A DNA stretch of 64,000 bases from Effrenium voratum (Eukaryota > Sar > Dinophyceae > Suessiales > Symbiodiniaceae), in assembly GCA_963377175.1 (NCBI GenBank), contig CAUJNA010000187.1, forward strand, positions 181,001 through 245,000, in the 5' to 3' direction. Position 1 is the first letter of the stretch. Each line of letters begins with the position of its first letter. This document shows positions 34,312 to 46,285 of this stretch, one piece after another. A program made the position numbers and the translations under genes. Below the pieces are notes generated by a model, which was not told the DNA's origin, searched no databases, and saw only the letters and a list, made by a program, of their open reading frames with translations.

Positions 34312-34416
34312 TTGAACAGCCGGTCCTTCGGCCTTTGCGTGGCCTCGATGATCATCTTCAACTCCATCCTCCTGGGCCTCGATGTGCACCGCAATAAGTC
34401 CCTGCTGGAGGAGCAG
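34312..34416 (+). CDS. Channel exon: S1 segment
   Basis: Phase 0 in, phase 0 out. It encodes the hydrophobic helix FGLCVASMIIFNSILLGLDV, then a charged stretch ending LLEEQ. This matches S1 of voltage-gated cation channels, including the small residue and asparagine in mid-helix. The acceptor is AG at 34310-34311 and the donor is GC at 34417. An in-frame acceptor eight bases further in would shorten the N-terminus slightly. The following intron contains the 300-base CTTG array. Confidence 0.75.
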
Positions 34417-34637
34417 GCGGGAGCTCGCAGGCGGTCGCTCGGGGGGGAACGGCAGGGGGGGAAACGGGTGTGTGTCGAGGGGGGCGGGGGGGGGGAGATG
34501 TCAAGGTCGGAATCCACCTTGGGCCAGCGAAAAAATCTTTGAACAACTCGTTGGGAAGATCTGCAAGTTGGCTTTGTTTCTTGTGGTCTCCGAGTATCCT
34601 GACAGTGAGAGTGTCTGTGTGTTTTTGTGTGTGTGTG

Positions 34638-34940
<303 letters not shown>

Positions 34941-35954
34941 CTTGGTTGGTTGGTTGGTTGGTTGGCTTGCTTGGTTTGGTTGGTTGGTTGGTTGGTTGGC
35001 TGGCTTGCTTGCTTGCTGGTTTGGTTGTTTGTTTGGTTGTTTGGTTGGTTGGTTGGTGGGTGGGTGGGTGGATGGGTTGGTTGGTTTGCGAGGCCGCCCT
35101 TTTTGGGTTGGTTTGGAGGGACCCCACCCATGAGCAACCTCCTTGTTACATTCAAGCAAAGGGGTGCCCATATTTTGTTTCACCTTCGGTTGCGGTTGGT
35201 TGAGAGAGAGCATGTGGTTGCCTACTAACGTGGTACTTGGCACTGGAGTGAACTGGGCAGTCACACTTTCTTACTAGAATTGACCTCCCAAGCTTCCCCA
35301 AATTCATCAGGTGGGTGTTTTTCGGGGACCCGCAAAATGGCGGAACTTTTTTGGCTGCTTTACCAAACAAGGTGGGCGACTGATGATGATGGCCCCCCTG
35401 GAACAACTAAAATTAACATCCAAGCAAAAAAGGGGGTTGGAGTCGGGGGCAGGCATGCCCGAATCAGTCATCCAGCAGCTCTATTTCGTACTTTGAATTG
35501 CTTGGCATTGCTTCAGTATTGCTGTGTGCTAGCCGTATACTGTTCAAAATTGAGTTAGTGTTGGTGTTGTGTTGCCTTATTTTTTGTGCATTGAGTACCC
35601 GTTGTCTTTTCGGTGTGGTAAATAGTTCGTTGTATGCATTTCTGTATGTACCCGCGCATCAGCTTCTTGGTTTCGCTGCACACCCAACTTTGGCAGCTGA
35701 AATGCCCGAAGGCTCAACCTGCTTCTGCGACCTGAACGCACTTCCCCATCTCACAAAACTGAGCTCGACGCTTTGGTGAGAGAGAAGGTCTCATTGGTTG
35801 TTGTTAGACCTGGAACATGTATTGCATTCAGACTGAAGGGGGGGGGAGGCAACCTGTGTTTTTCTCAAGATTCCCCTAGTCGAGAACAACACGACCGGAG
35901 CCAGATTAGGGACCCTCACGGACATTTGTGCTGATCTTGTCGCCCATTCGCCAG

Positions 35955-36021
35955 TTGATTACCGTGTCCAGCGAGCTCTGCAACGGCTTCTTCTTCGTCG
36001 AGCTCATGTTGCGCCTTTGGT
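35955..36021 (+). CDS. Channel exon: S2 segment
   Basis: It encodes a short linker and NGFFFVELMLRLW, which has the F-x-x-E-x-x-L-R pattern of S2, including the acidic residue of the charge-transfer centre. The donor is GC at 36022, leaving one base of a split codon. The exon may instead start at 35976, also in phase 0; the downstream sequence is the same either way. Confidence 0.75.
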
Positions 36022-37007
36022 GCGCCTTGGTTCTGAGCGTTTGAGGGGATTCCTTCGGATCCGCGAGTTTTGCTCGTCTGGCGCGCAAAGGGACGTGATC
36101 ACGAAAAAAATCTGGCCACGAAGAATGTTGAATGCCTTCTGGGACCGGCCTTCTAGAGTCGCCAAACAAAAGGGACAGCAATCGAGGACATTGCAGATGC
36201 TCAATCTCCAGAAAGGGGACAGCCACAGGTCGTTTCAGAGCGTTCCTCGCTCTTCATGGAGGTTCCGGAGGAGATTTTGTTCGTTTTTCACCCAGTCTCA
36301 TGGAAGATACTCCCGACAGGGCAAGTTGCCTCAACTCTCTCCCAAGTTGTTGGACTCATGAGGGCCTCTTGAAGGCTATGGGGTAGAAGGCAACTGGAGC
36401 TTCGAAGGGAGAACGGGGCTTGCATTCGTATCTTCGGCAAGTTCAGGTTCGTCACAAGAACCACTTGGCCACAGGGCCCAGGGAAAACTCGAACAACTCT
36501 CACCCATATTTCTTCACCAACAGATCCCTGCCCACTTTGTCATAGTACCTCGTGCATAGCAATTTCATATTTGGCACGCCTTTGTCTTTGAGCACCGTGC
36601 GCGGCCTGGTTGTTTTTGTGTGTGAATGGTGATGAAAACTCTAGGAATCTGCGCCAAATGGTGGATGACTCACATTACTGCTTCATTTGCTGTCTGGCCT
36701 GCTGCTTTTGGTTGGACTTTGATCTTTCACCAGTTTGGAAATGTCCGAGCTCCGCATCATCATCAAACACGGGGCAATCTTGCTGGTGATCAGTTCGGAA
36801 TGACCCACGGTGTTGGGAATGAACCGGAAGGGGATTCCCCAAAAGGAAGCCAAACCTTGTTCCTCTCTTTTTTGTAAGGGGGTCCTTCCATGTCTCATTC
36901 CCTAGAACGAACGTTCCACCAGCCGGGGGCCCAAAAAAACCGCCTCGGCGGCGCGGCACCTCTAGCGCGCTTTGGGCCGCGGTGGTCGGCTCTTCGACGG
37001 ATCCGAG

Positions 37008-37031
37008 GTTACAAGTCCAAGTTCTTCTGCG
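37008..37031 (+). CDS. Channel microexon: S2-S3 loop
   Basis: A 24-base exon encoding YKSKFFC and two split codons. The upstream S2 exon leaves one base that completes a Cys codon with its first two bases, and its last base completes a Gly codon with the S3 exon. The result reads as the usual basic, aromatic intracellular loop that leads into the W-N-L-F-D start of S3. The acceptor is AG at 37006-37007 and the donor is GC at 37032. A poly-A run of more than 50 bases lies about 100 bases downstream in the intron. Confidence 0.6.
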
Positions 37032-37125
37032 GCGAGGAGCAAGGCGCGACTAGGAAAACCGAGAAAAGCGAGGCGAACGCCAGGCGACCCAGCAGATGGG
37101 ATTCGAACTCAAAGCGACGCTCCCG

Positions 37126-37127
<2 letters not shown>

Positions 37128-37183
<56 letters not shown>
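37128..37183 (+). repeat. Poly-A run
   Basis: More than 50 consecutive A after a GC-rich stretch, in the intron after the microexon. It could be the tail of a retroposed copy on the + strand, but no matching body was recognised. Confidence 0.9.
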
Positions 37184-37184
<1 letters not shown>

Positions 37185-37859
37185 GACGACCCTCCGGTCC
37201 ATGGCTATGTGGAACTTACCAGGTGCCTTTTGAAGGACAAGTTGGTTTCTAGGACCCTTCTTGTGAGGTTCCATGTTAGTGGATGGGGTAGTTTGTCCGT
37301 GGTCATGATTTAGTTTGGTTTCATAAGCCCTATTCTAATCGTTTAGACCCCGTACCTCAATAGACCAGGGCACCCTCAACGGGTTCTGACGGGGTCCAAT
37401 CGCTTGCGCAGGACTCTCATTTTTTTTTGCGGTCAGGATCCGATCGAAGCCCCAAATTGGGCTCTCTTCCTTTGAAGCAACAAGGGGGGGCCCGGTGAAA
37501 CGCTGCATCCTGGCTTCGTTGCAGAGCAGGAGTCGTTCATGCCTCAGGCTTGTCAGCTGCGTGCAACCTCGCGAAGCCATGTGGCCGGAGTTTCTGTATT
37601 TCTTGGGTGGCTGGTTTTCCAGACAGTGGTCGGGACCTAGGTGTTTTCCTTCTGTCTTAGCCCCTCGCTGTTTAGGTCGCCTTAGGTCAGTTTTGCCGCA
37701 GCCATAAATGGTGAAGTGGATGATCAAGTAAGTTCCCATGCAAGCGGTCAAGTAGGGCTTCACAGATTCAGGCTCGGAGCAAGTGACCTTAGCAAAGCTG
37801 CAGCTAGGCGATCAAATTCCTGTGCCGAAACCCATCGACCTGCAAATTGCAAATGCGTG

Positions 37860-38278
37860 TTCTGTCTGCTTGTTTTTGATTGTTGTTTGCCTTTTTGTTT
37901 GTTTCTTCGTTTGTTTGTTCGTTTATGTGATACGTTGCTTTGTTTTGGTTTGTTGTTCGTTTGTTTTCGTTATTTGTTCCGTTTTTTTCGCTCTTTCGTT
38001 TGTCTATGTGTTTGTTTGATTGATTGTTTGTTTGTTTGTTTGTTTGTTTGTTTGTTTGTTTGTTTGTCCGTCCGTCCGTCCGTTCGTCCGTTTGTTTGTC
38101 TGTTTGATTGTTTGGTTGTTACTTATTTATTGTTTTTTTTTGTTTGCTTGCTTGTTTGTTCGCCTGCCTGTTTGCCTGCCTGTTTGTGTGTGTTTGTGTG
38201 TCTGTCTGTTTGGGTGTCTGTGTCTGGCGGTCTGCCTGCCTACCTGCCTGTCATTGCGTGTGTGTGTGTGTGTGTGGC
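37860..38278 (+). repeat. TTTG/TCCG/TGCC satellite
   Basis: It lies in the intron just before the S3 exon: TTTG runs, a TCCG block at 38066-38088, TGCC runs and a TG run at 38258-38274. Confidence 0.9.
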
Positions 38279-38332
38279 TGGGAGGCTTGGCATCAAAGGG
38301 CGCGTGCAGTGGAGTGTGATATTCGAGCGCAG

Positions 38333-38382
38333 GTTGGAATTTGTTCGACGCCTTCTTGGTTTGTGCCTCCGTGGTGGACGCG
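38333..38382 (+). CDS. Channel exon: S3 segment
   Basis: It encodes WNLFDAFLVCASVVDA, a textbook S3: W-N-x-F-D at the inner end with the conserved Asp, then a hydrophobic helix and a second acidic residue. It enters with one base carried over from the microexon and leaves in phase 0 at a GC donor (38383). It sits directly after a long TTTG/TCCG satellite. Confidence 0.8.
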
Positions 38383-38724
38383 GCAGCCTTAAAGTTAAAG
38401 CGGGCAGAGGGCAGGTTTTTCCTTAGGCAAGAGAACTGAATCCCCCCCCCCTCAGGGACTGTGACAGTCCCAAAGAAGAAAGGACAGCCGCATAGGGAGG
38501 TGCAGAGACAGAAACAGAGGTGGGACCAACAAAGAGTGACCGAGAGCACATCCTAATATATATATATATATGCTAACCCCCCCCCCCCGCAGGGCCTACC
38601 TTTCTTCTTCAAATTGGACCAAATCCTCTTATTTTAAAGACAGGGGGTGTGAGAATATATACGCAAGAAGTGTGCTGTTGTTGCATAGTTTTTGTGGGTG
38701 ACAAGTCTGTGGAGTAACAACAGC

Positions 38725-39062
38725 AAAGAGTTTATAAGCTTTCAGGAAAGTTCATAAACTATGTCAGGGTTTGACGCTTTCCCTGCAACAAGGCAACACC
38801 TGGGCACCTGGGTTGAGAAGTCTGGGGCATGGGGAGGGAGGGGGGGGGGTGAGAAGTCTTTAACAAAGTTGGTTGAGTCACACCTCACTGCTGAGACTTC
38901 CAACCACTCCCCCCCCCTCCCAAGACTTCCACCCCCCCCCCTTCCCCCCCCCCTTTCAAGGATACCAGGACCATGAAGACTTCCCAGGGTCCTGCCTTGT
39001 TGCAGGAAAACGCCAAACACTCAAGAAGGTTTATAAACTTTCCTACAAGTTTATAAACCTTA
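38725..39062. repeat. Foldback element with TTTATAA ends
   Basis: Outer arms GAGTTTATAAGCTTTCAGGA and its diverged inverse at 39028-39062. Inner arms CCCTGCAACAAGGCA-CACCTGGG match inverted at 38985-39010. The G-rich and C-rich centre can pair. Confidence 0.75.
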
Positions 39063-39083
39063 TGTAGGCTTAATGCGTAGCAA

Positions 39084-39172
39084 ATGGATACTGTTGTTTG
39101 GGGAAAATGTTGTTTGGGAAAAATGTTGTTTGGGGAAAATGTTGCTTGGGGAAAATGTTGTTTGGGAAAAGG
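39084..39172 (+). repeat. 18-20-bp tandem repeat
   Basis: Five copies of TGTTGTTTGGGGAAAA. A further copy occurs at 39429 within the duplicated block downstream. Confidence 0.9.
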
Positions 39173-39690
39173 AACAGTCTTCCGTCCAAGGGAACACAAT
39201 CTGAGCAATGTCTTCAACACAGTGTGTTTTACAGCATTTTGTTGGACCTGCAATCGTTTGAAATGTCCATGGTGAAGCACCTGAAACCTAGAATCTGGAG
39301 ATCAGAATCCTCGAGATGTCTAATGTTGGATTCCCCAAGCCTCATAATTTGGAGCTGGGAGTCCTCCACATGTCCAAGTATAGATTCCTTTCCAAATACT
39401 GCGAATTGAATTGGAATGTTGAAGGGAGAAATGTTGTTTGGGGAAAAACAATCTTCAGTCCAAGGGAACGCCATCTGAGCAATTTCTGCAAAGCACTGTG
39501 TTTTACAGCATTTTGTTGGATCTCTAATCCCTTTTGAAACACCTGGAACCTAGAATCTGGAGATCAGAATCCTCGAAATGTCTAATGCTGGATTCTCCAA
39601 GCCTCATAATTTGGAGCTGGGAGTCCTCCAACATATCCAAATATATATTCCTTTCTAAATAAGATTTTGCTCCGAATTGAATTTGCATAT
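39172..39690 (+). repeat. 273-bp tandem duplication
   Basis: Two diverged copies with offset 273. Anchors include GGGAAC followed by ATCTGAGCAAT (39190 and 39463), TTTTACAGCATTTTGTTGGA, and AATCTGGAGATCAGAATCCT (39293 and 39553). Confidence 0.88.
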
Positions 39691-40421
39691 TGAATAGAAT
39701 TTAGTAAGCACATAGTTTACCATTCATAATTCACCGTAATGTCTATATTTGATCAGAATTTGAACAGGACTACCTTTCCAAATAAGGAAATTAACATTTC
39801 AGTAGAGTCTAAACAGACATGATTCAATTAGCTTTTGAGCATAAGAAATTAATCAAGAACCCATCCCCAAATACAACTTGAATTGGAATAGAGCTTATTC
39901 TGGAAAGAAGTCACTTGGCCTTTGCAAACACATTTTAGTAGTAACTCATTCCCAAATATGATTTAGCTTAAATGTGGCTAAACAAATAAAGGGCACATAT
40001 CCCCAGACTCCCAAACTTGGTCTGGATGTGTTTGGCATGTGCGGGTCTCAGAGCTTTCATTTTCAGGAGATTTTGTGCTGTTGGGTCTGTGCAGGTTGCA
40101 GAGCTGCAAAAAGCATCATTTGTTCAAGGTTTTTCCCCTGGTGTACTCAAAACCACTGTAAAACCAGTGTTTTCAAACAAAGCCAGACTCGAATCTGAAA
40201 ACGGATTGCGTTTTCGCTTTGTTGCCTTTCAAGCTGAAACAAAGCAAGCAAAATGCTGTCATAAAGAAGTAAAGCACCAACATAAACACTGGATTTTACA
40301 GTGTTTTCAGGCATTTGCAAGAACGAGGCACACGGAGTAGACTTGACACCTTCAACTAGAAGAGAGGAAAGCTAGACCCTGGGGGGGGGGGGGTGACCAT
40401 ATGTATATATATATATATATA

Positions 40422-40422
40422 A

Positions 40423-40504
<82 letters not shown>

Positions 40505-40565
40505 GTGATGGTGATGGTGATGGTGATGGTGATGGTGATGGTGATGGTGATGGTGATGGTGATGG

Positions 40566-40621
<56 letters not shown>
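40422..40621 (+). repeat. GAT array with central GGTGAT block
   Basis: (GAT)n for about 80 bases, then (GGTGAT)n for about 65 bases, then (GAT)n again. It is intronic in the channel gene. Confidence 0.96.
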
Positions 40622-41104
40622 GGTTGCACCGTGGACATACTGGAACACCAGGGGAGGATAAGCATACGGCAAGCAAGCCTTACCAGGGAAATCTGGACAG
40701 AGTCACATAGGCCACCTCTTTGGAGTAACTGGGTTTCCTATTTTTGTTCTAACCCATGTGTTTTGATTCCTCAAATGCTGTTCACGGCCCTGAGTCGTGC
40801 TGTCCAGGTTAGCTTGAATCAGCATGATGCTTGCCAGATTTGAAGGGCTAGCAGAAATTGTCCTTGCCACTTAGAGGGGCCCACGCCTCTTTGTCCGAAG
40901 AGGACATGAACTAGCAGTCTGCCGCCGTGGATAAGATTGCTTTCCGCTTGCCGCTGTGCATTCTGAGAAGTGTCTCTAACACCTCTTGGGTTGGATCTTT
41001 GGACTTTAACTTTTTGGATTCCCTTCATATGTCCTTTTAACCAGCAAACAGTTTAAAACTTTTTGCTGGGGTGCTCTGCATGGCACGCGCTGCGCATGCC
41101 TGAG

Positions 41105-41178
41105 GTGCTGTTGACTTATTCGAGGGCTGCCATGTCGCCGGCCCTGGCGGGCAGCATGAAGATGTTGAAGCTATTCAG
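41105..41178 (+). CDS. Channel exon: S3-S4 loop and first S4 charges
   Basis: It starts in phase 0 after AG and encodes about 17 residues of extracellular loop, then GSMKMLKLF and two bases of an Arg codon completed by the next exon. The two lysines are the first two charges of the S4 periodicity. The donor is GC at 41179. The join to 41641 recreates an AGG codon. Confidence 0.78.
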
Positions 41179-41640
41179 GCACGGGGTTTGGCAGAGGCGC
41201 CGGCTGCTGTTGAGACCGGAAACTGAACGGTGCAAACGGCGACCTAAGGAACGGGCTTCTCTCGGGATGTCTCAGGCATCATTCTACGGCCCCAGAGCTC
41301 GAAAACTCCCCTTGGCGCTCCAGACTGGTCCATGCACGAGAGGTCGACCAGATTTTTCAATGCCTTTCAAACAGGCGTTTTCCGGGTTTAAAGACGCCCA
41401 TGTTCAAAAGGTTCCACTGTTCACCCTGCAATCCACTGCCAGCTTTCAGTGAGCCTGTTTCGGAGCTTGCTGAAATAGGGGCAACATTTTTTGTTTTTGG
41501 CGTGTTCTTAAGTTTGATTTTCAGCACGCAGCCCAAAAAGAGGTCTGCGATTCGGGGTTCACAAGTTTTGCCCCCGACCCGTTAGTTGGGTCGAGCGAAT
41601 GCGTGGATCCCAGTCGATGCATTCGGCCGCGAGCCGCGAG

Positions 41641-41700
41641 GATCATGCGGGTGTTCCGGGTCTTCCGGTTCTTCCGGCAGCTGGCGAACTGGGCCATGCG
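41641..41700 (+). CDS. Channel exon: S4 voltage sensor
   Basis: It encodes IMRVFRVFRFFRQLANWAM, with Arg at every third position. With the previous exon there are seven positive residues spaced exactly three apart (K, K, R, R, R, R, R), the defining mark of a voltage-sensing S4 helix. Two leftover bases at a GC donor (41701) complete an Arg codon with the next exon. Confidence 0.88.
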
Positions 41701-41924
41701 GCTTGGAGCTACGAGTTTTGGAACTTGCCGCCGGGGATCTGTTCGCCATGTTCGAACTTTTTGGTTGGCATCGTTTAGTTAAGCAATCAGTTCAGTCGCC
41801 CTCTGGTTTTGCAACTTGTTGGTTTTGCAACTTGTTGGTTGCAACTTTTTGGGTTTTCCGTGCTGACCCCACAAAAAGTGATGATTTGTCACTTTTTGCG
41901 GAGGGGTCGAGGGTTGCACCCGAG

Positions 41925-41974
41925 GATGATCATGGACTCTTTGAAGTCCCTCTTCGGCGCTCTGATCCTCCTAG
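41925..41974 (+). CDS. Channel exon: S4-S5 linker and start of S5
   Basis: It encodes MIMDSLKSLFGALILL and one base of a Gly codon. The amphipathic S4-S5 linker, with its S-L-x-S-L pattern, runs into the first half of S5. The acceptor is AG at 41923-41924 and the donor is GC at 41975. The intron before it is only 224 bases. Confidence 0.8.
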
Positions 41975-42644
41975 GCTCGACCACCGTCCCCATTGAACGG
42001 TGGGACAGGACTCGGAGGATGCCCAGAGAACAGACCTGATGTTCGTGTCGCAACTAAAAAAACGACTCCTCACCTTTCTGGCTTTGGGCGTCACGAAAAA
42101 ACAACTCACCTTTATGGCAACCCTCCCTCCACCCATCATGGAAGCTGACGATCGGAGTGTTTTGGAAGGCTACTTTCCCTTTGGGGGACCCCCCTGTCCA
42201 CTTCCATGATTGTTGGCAAGAGGGTATTCGGTAACGGATCTTTGGACTTTAATGTTTTGGTTGACCCAGTTTCCCAGCACCACTTCTGGCGGCCCGAACA
42301 AATATCAAACGAGGTCAGCAGCTAATGGCGGGAAGTGTCAAAGATATGTTTGGGCTGGTTCCTCGGGCTGAATGTGGGCAACATGTGGGTTCCGTCACTT
42401 GAGCTCGGTCCACTGGATTCTGTGCGCAAGTCTTTTGCATTTTCAGACGGAAACCGTGGACACCCACTGACAGCTTCCCTTCCAAATCGACCAACTAGCG
42501 AGTCCTTTTATGGAGTTCAGCGGACAACGCAGCACGGGCCAACATCGGGAACAAATGGCATTGAGAAGTGAAGCACCCACCGCATCTGTGGCCTGGGCGG
42601 TTTACAGCTCTTGCTCCGCGCCTGCCTCTTTAAGCGGGTTGGGT

Positions 42645-42723
42645 GGTTTGGATTGGCGATTTGAGCCCCTGGTGTTTGGAGAGAGTGGACGGGAGCTGAT
42701 CCTAACCACTAAACCACCGGGCT
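42645..42723 (-). repeat. tRNA-derived SINE-like sequence
   Basis: On the minus strand: GCCCGGTGGTTTAGTGGTTA then GGAT (A-box like) and 45 bases later GGGGCTCAAATCGCC (B-box like). A tRNA-like promoter spacing but no tRNA fold is kept. Confidence 0.55.
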
Positions 42724-43229
42724 AGAGCAACCATCGATTCCAGGGGAGCTGATCAGTTGGATGAAAGGCCTGGAGCTGATCTCTGTTCCAGCTTGCCCCT
42801 TTGGCCTTGGGTATCATCAACAAAAGCACCTGGCTGTAGCGCGCTGGAGCCCAATGAATGAAGCTTTTACAAGACATTTGAAGTAGATGCGTGGGTCAAC
42901 CAACAACCCAGCAAAGAAGAACAGTGCACAATTCATGTTGCATCGCAGCAGCGCTCAGCAGCCCGGCGGATGCATGTATAGCTATGCAGTCCAACCAACC
43001 AAGGCGAATTGCAGAGTTTGCAAGAGAGCATGGGCTTTGATGAAGGCTCATGTGCCAAGAGGTCAAGTGTCGGAAGGGCCATAGACAGTACCAGCTGGGT
43101 CTGCATGGTCATCAACCCTTTCAGAGGATTTTGGACGGCCATCACATAAGTGCTCTTTCTCAGGAACGGTTGCATTGACCCACCTTATGGGAGTTCGTTT
43201 GCAAGAAATAGAACCGATGGATTGGCGAG

Positions 43230-43276
43230 GCATCATTGTCTACGTGTTCGCCGTGAGCCTGTCCATGAACCTCTCA
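43230..43276 (+). CDS. Channel exon: second half of S5
   Basis: It encodes IIVYVFAVSLSMNLS, completing the hydrophobic S5 helix; the first codon, Gly, is split across the intron. The donor I prefer is GA at 43277, which keeps phase with the turret exon. A canonical-looking GTGAGC within the exon, after the codons for VFA, is an alternative that would drop six residues and also stay in frame. Confidence 0.68.
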
Positions 43277-43446
43277 GATTGGCTGATTGCCCAGGACAGT
43301 ACTATACATATATATATATATATACACATGTACAGGGCTTCTTAAAAAAATACATTTTGCAACCATTTGAAACATGGCTTTTTCCACCAAAATAACGGGA
43401 CACCACCATTTACAAGGCAATGTTCAGGTGTATATTATAAGGATCC

Positions 43447-43485
<39 letters not shown>

Positions 43486-44468
43486 TGTTCACACTTTTGT
43501 TGGGGCGGTCCTGGGACTGCAATTTTGGGCTCCGTTGCCCTTGGAAGACTCGACTCGGCCGCGTGGGCTATGAAGGCTGTATCACTTCTGAGCAAAATTA
43601 ACCCGATGAGCCCTGGAGGGGGGATTTTTTATGAGCTCAGCCATGATGGTACCTTGCATTTGTTTGTCAGGTGTTGCAATGATTGTATATCAACTTCGCA
43701 TATAACTTACCTGATGGGAAAGTAGACCAGCCATGAAACTTAGTCACCCTCTTTAAATATTTCTGCGTCTGTCTCAATTAGGGCCCTTGTCCAGTTTTTT
43801 TTTTTCCAAGCCCCAAGCGCTGCTGTTGAGCTTACCAAGCGTCTGTTTGATGAATGCCAGGAGATGGACCTTTGTTCACGGTATTTGAGACTTGCATCAA
43901 ACAGCATGGGTGCCGCAAGAGAAATGGAAAGACGTATTTATCACTACGCAGTCGTCTTAGCTGATTCCGCCTGGTGTTGCACTTGTTCAGCGACACGTTC
44001 CGTTTGAAACGTCAAGCGCAAAAGAATGATGTCTTGTTTGCCCCAGCCCATCTCTTGGACGGAACCAAAAGGAACCGCGGTATGTATAATGTCTATATAT
44101 ATATATATGTTGCATCTATATGTCCAAAAGACGCTTGAGGTGGAGAAACAGGGACCCCTCCGGCCCAGGAGCCGTGAATTCCGGTTCAAAGGCCCTTGGA
44201 GAACCATGTCCGGTTCTCCGTATTAAACCACTAAAAGTTAGTCACTTTTAGCAGGGGAGCAGAAAGCAACCGAATTATTTTTTGGGGGGGGCTGCTCAAA
44301 GAACTGTCAAAATCAAGAGGAACGCCGCCCACTTCGGGGGCTCCGAGTCCTAAGCATAGGTGCCCTTTTTTGGTTGTTTTTTGTCGCAAACTAGATGGCG
44401 ATTCCTGGCCCCCCCCCAAAAGGACGTCTATGGTCCAGGCAGCCCTTCCAAGGGCCGCTGGGGTTCAG

Positions 44469-44503
44469 GAGATGGCCGGGACCAACCATGAGCTAAAGGA
44501 GCA
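44469..44503 (+). CDS. Channel exon: turret between S5 and pore
   Basis: A 35-base exon encoding EMAGTNHELKE and two bases of a Gln codon. Such short charged segments ending in an acidic or basic helix precede the F-G-S-L start of the pore helix in protist channels. The acceptor is AG at 44467-44468 and the donor is GC at 44504. It is the least distinctive exon and rests mainly on phase compatibility at both ends. Confidence 0.5.
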
Positions 44504-44605
44504 GCTGGAGGTTTGGCCGCTGGGACCGCATAGCGAGATGGTCAAAGATAGGTGCCCAAATGGATCCCAAAAGTCAACCAAAATCTTGCGGTTGGGGTGA
44601 GAGAT

Positions 44606-44744
44606 AGGGCTGTGGGTGGCTGGGATCAAACATTTTGGTTGGTTTTCGGTGAATTCGCCGCCCATTTTAGGACCTAAGTTTTAGTGGTTGGATTGGTTGA
44701 TGTTCACTGGGGGCGAACCGATTTGGGTTTTGACCCATGGCCAT
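44606..44744 (+). repeat. GTGGGTCAAAA element, type 1
   Basis: GGGCTGTGGGT to GTTTTGACCCATGGCCAT. It is intronic and directly follows the turret exon region. A partial type 2 copy (44750-44831) is adjacent. Confidence 0.82.
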
Positions 44745-45247
44745 AAAAATAGGTGCCCACATGGATCCCCAAGTGAAAGCATGGACCAACACCTGTGGAT
44801 TTGTGGTGTAGTTTTGACTTACACTCACACACACACACATATGGAGCAACGTGGATGGTTACGAAAGCCAAAGAAATCGCAGCACTTGGAGAAAAACATA
44901 ACCATGGTGGGAACCACGTGTGTGTTGGTATTTATGTTGGAGAATTGAATCATTCCAGGTTTTCTCAGGTGGTGCCAAAAGTGTGGCAAGTGGATTTCGT
45001 CCATCCACAGGTGTCCTTTTCAGGGTCATCGATTTTTCAAGCTCACCTCTGGATATGGATCAATCCGTTGGAAGCAACCTGTCAGATGTGCGGATTCCCT
45101 TCAAAAGGGGAGAAGCCTGTGATCGCTTGTGGTAACAATCTATTGGGTTCCGGCAAGGGGCGGGAGCAGTAAACCAAAAATCGAAGAGCACCGGTCAAGA
45201 ACTCCTTGTTCACCGAATGGGTCGGATGACCGTGCCTGTTTGCTGTT

Positions 45248-45533
45248 GTTGTTGCCTGAGCAACGTATTTTGCTATGTATTTGTCAGGTTGGTTTGCTAT
45301 GATGTTTCTGGGTTGGAATACCAACTCGGAAGTTTTCAGGTTAGAATACCAACTCGGAAATGTTGCCTGAGCAATGTATTTTGCTATGAAGTTTTCGGGA
45401 TGAAGAACAACTCGGAAATGTTGCCTGAGCAAAGTATTTTGCTATGAAGTTTTTGGGTTGGAATACCAACTCGGAAATGTTGCCTGAGCAAAATATGTTG
45501 CTATACAGTTTTCGGGTTGGAATACCAACTCGA
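45248..45533 (+). repeat. 59-bp minisatellite
   Basis: Four to five units of TGTTGCCTGAGCAA-GTATTTTGCTATGAAGTTTTCGGGTTGGAATACCAACTCGGAAA, with two partial units at the start. Intronic. Confidence 0.88.
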
Positions 45534-46285
45534 GAAAAAACAAAGAATGAACAGTATTGCCAAAATCGTGCTTGAGGAAGATTGTGGTGCCCTTTGCCTC
45601 TTAATTTGATTTAGTTTTCTCTTCAACCCCCCCCTTCCCAAAAAAAACTTATTTAAGCAAAACAAACAACACACACACACACAAGCAACTGTTTTCTCTT
45701 GAAGCTCAGGGTCATGGGAAACTTGTTCTGGACCAAGCTCTGTTCATTCCGGGGGTGGGGCCGACACGTGGACTTAGCGAGAGGAAACGCGAAATGACGC
45801 CTCTCAGTCCTCCAGTGGGCCTTCAACCCTCACGCCCCAGGCGAAAAATATCGCCCAAGGTTGCGTGTCTTTTTCGGCCGAGATTTAACCCTCACGCCCC
45901 TGGCGAAATGTCTTCCTGTTGAGCTCTAAAGACAAGGCGAAAAATATTTCGCCAATGCACGGGCGTGCGTCTTTTTCGAGGGTACCTCTTTTGGTGGTAT
46001 TCAATGGACACCAAAAGGCGAAGCTATGGTTTTGGGGGACGCCAACGGGCATCCGGATGGTTGCAAGAATGGGTCGCCCCCCTTTCGGATGCTGATTGAA
46101 AGGAAACCTGAAATATTGGTTCACACAGCGCGGCTGACTCTAGAGCAGGAAGAAAATGTGAAAACAGTTTTGCAGGGGCGCAGGCAGATGATTCTCATGG
46201 AGCCAAGCGAGAATGGGTGCGGGATCAAATCCCTATTTTCAGCTGGCTCTTTGCAAAACAAACAACTCCTGAGTTAGCAGTAGCT

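Noticed and set aside
37095..37130. Second T-arm-like motif next to the poly-A run
   Set aside because: The remaining tRNA arms are absent; possibly a retroposon edge, but not supportable.
40352..40676. Poly-His, poly-Ser, poly-Ile and poly-Met frames
   Set aside because: Translations of the GAT array.
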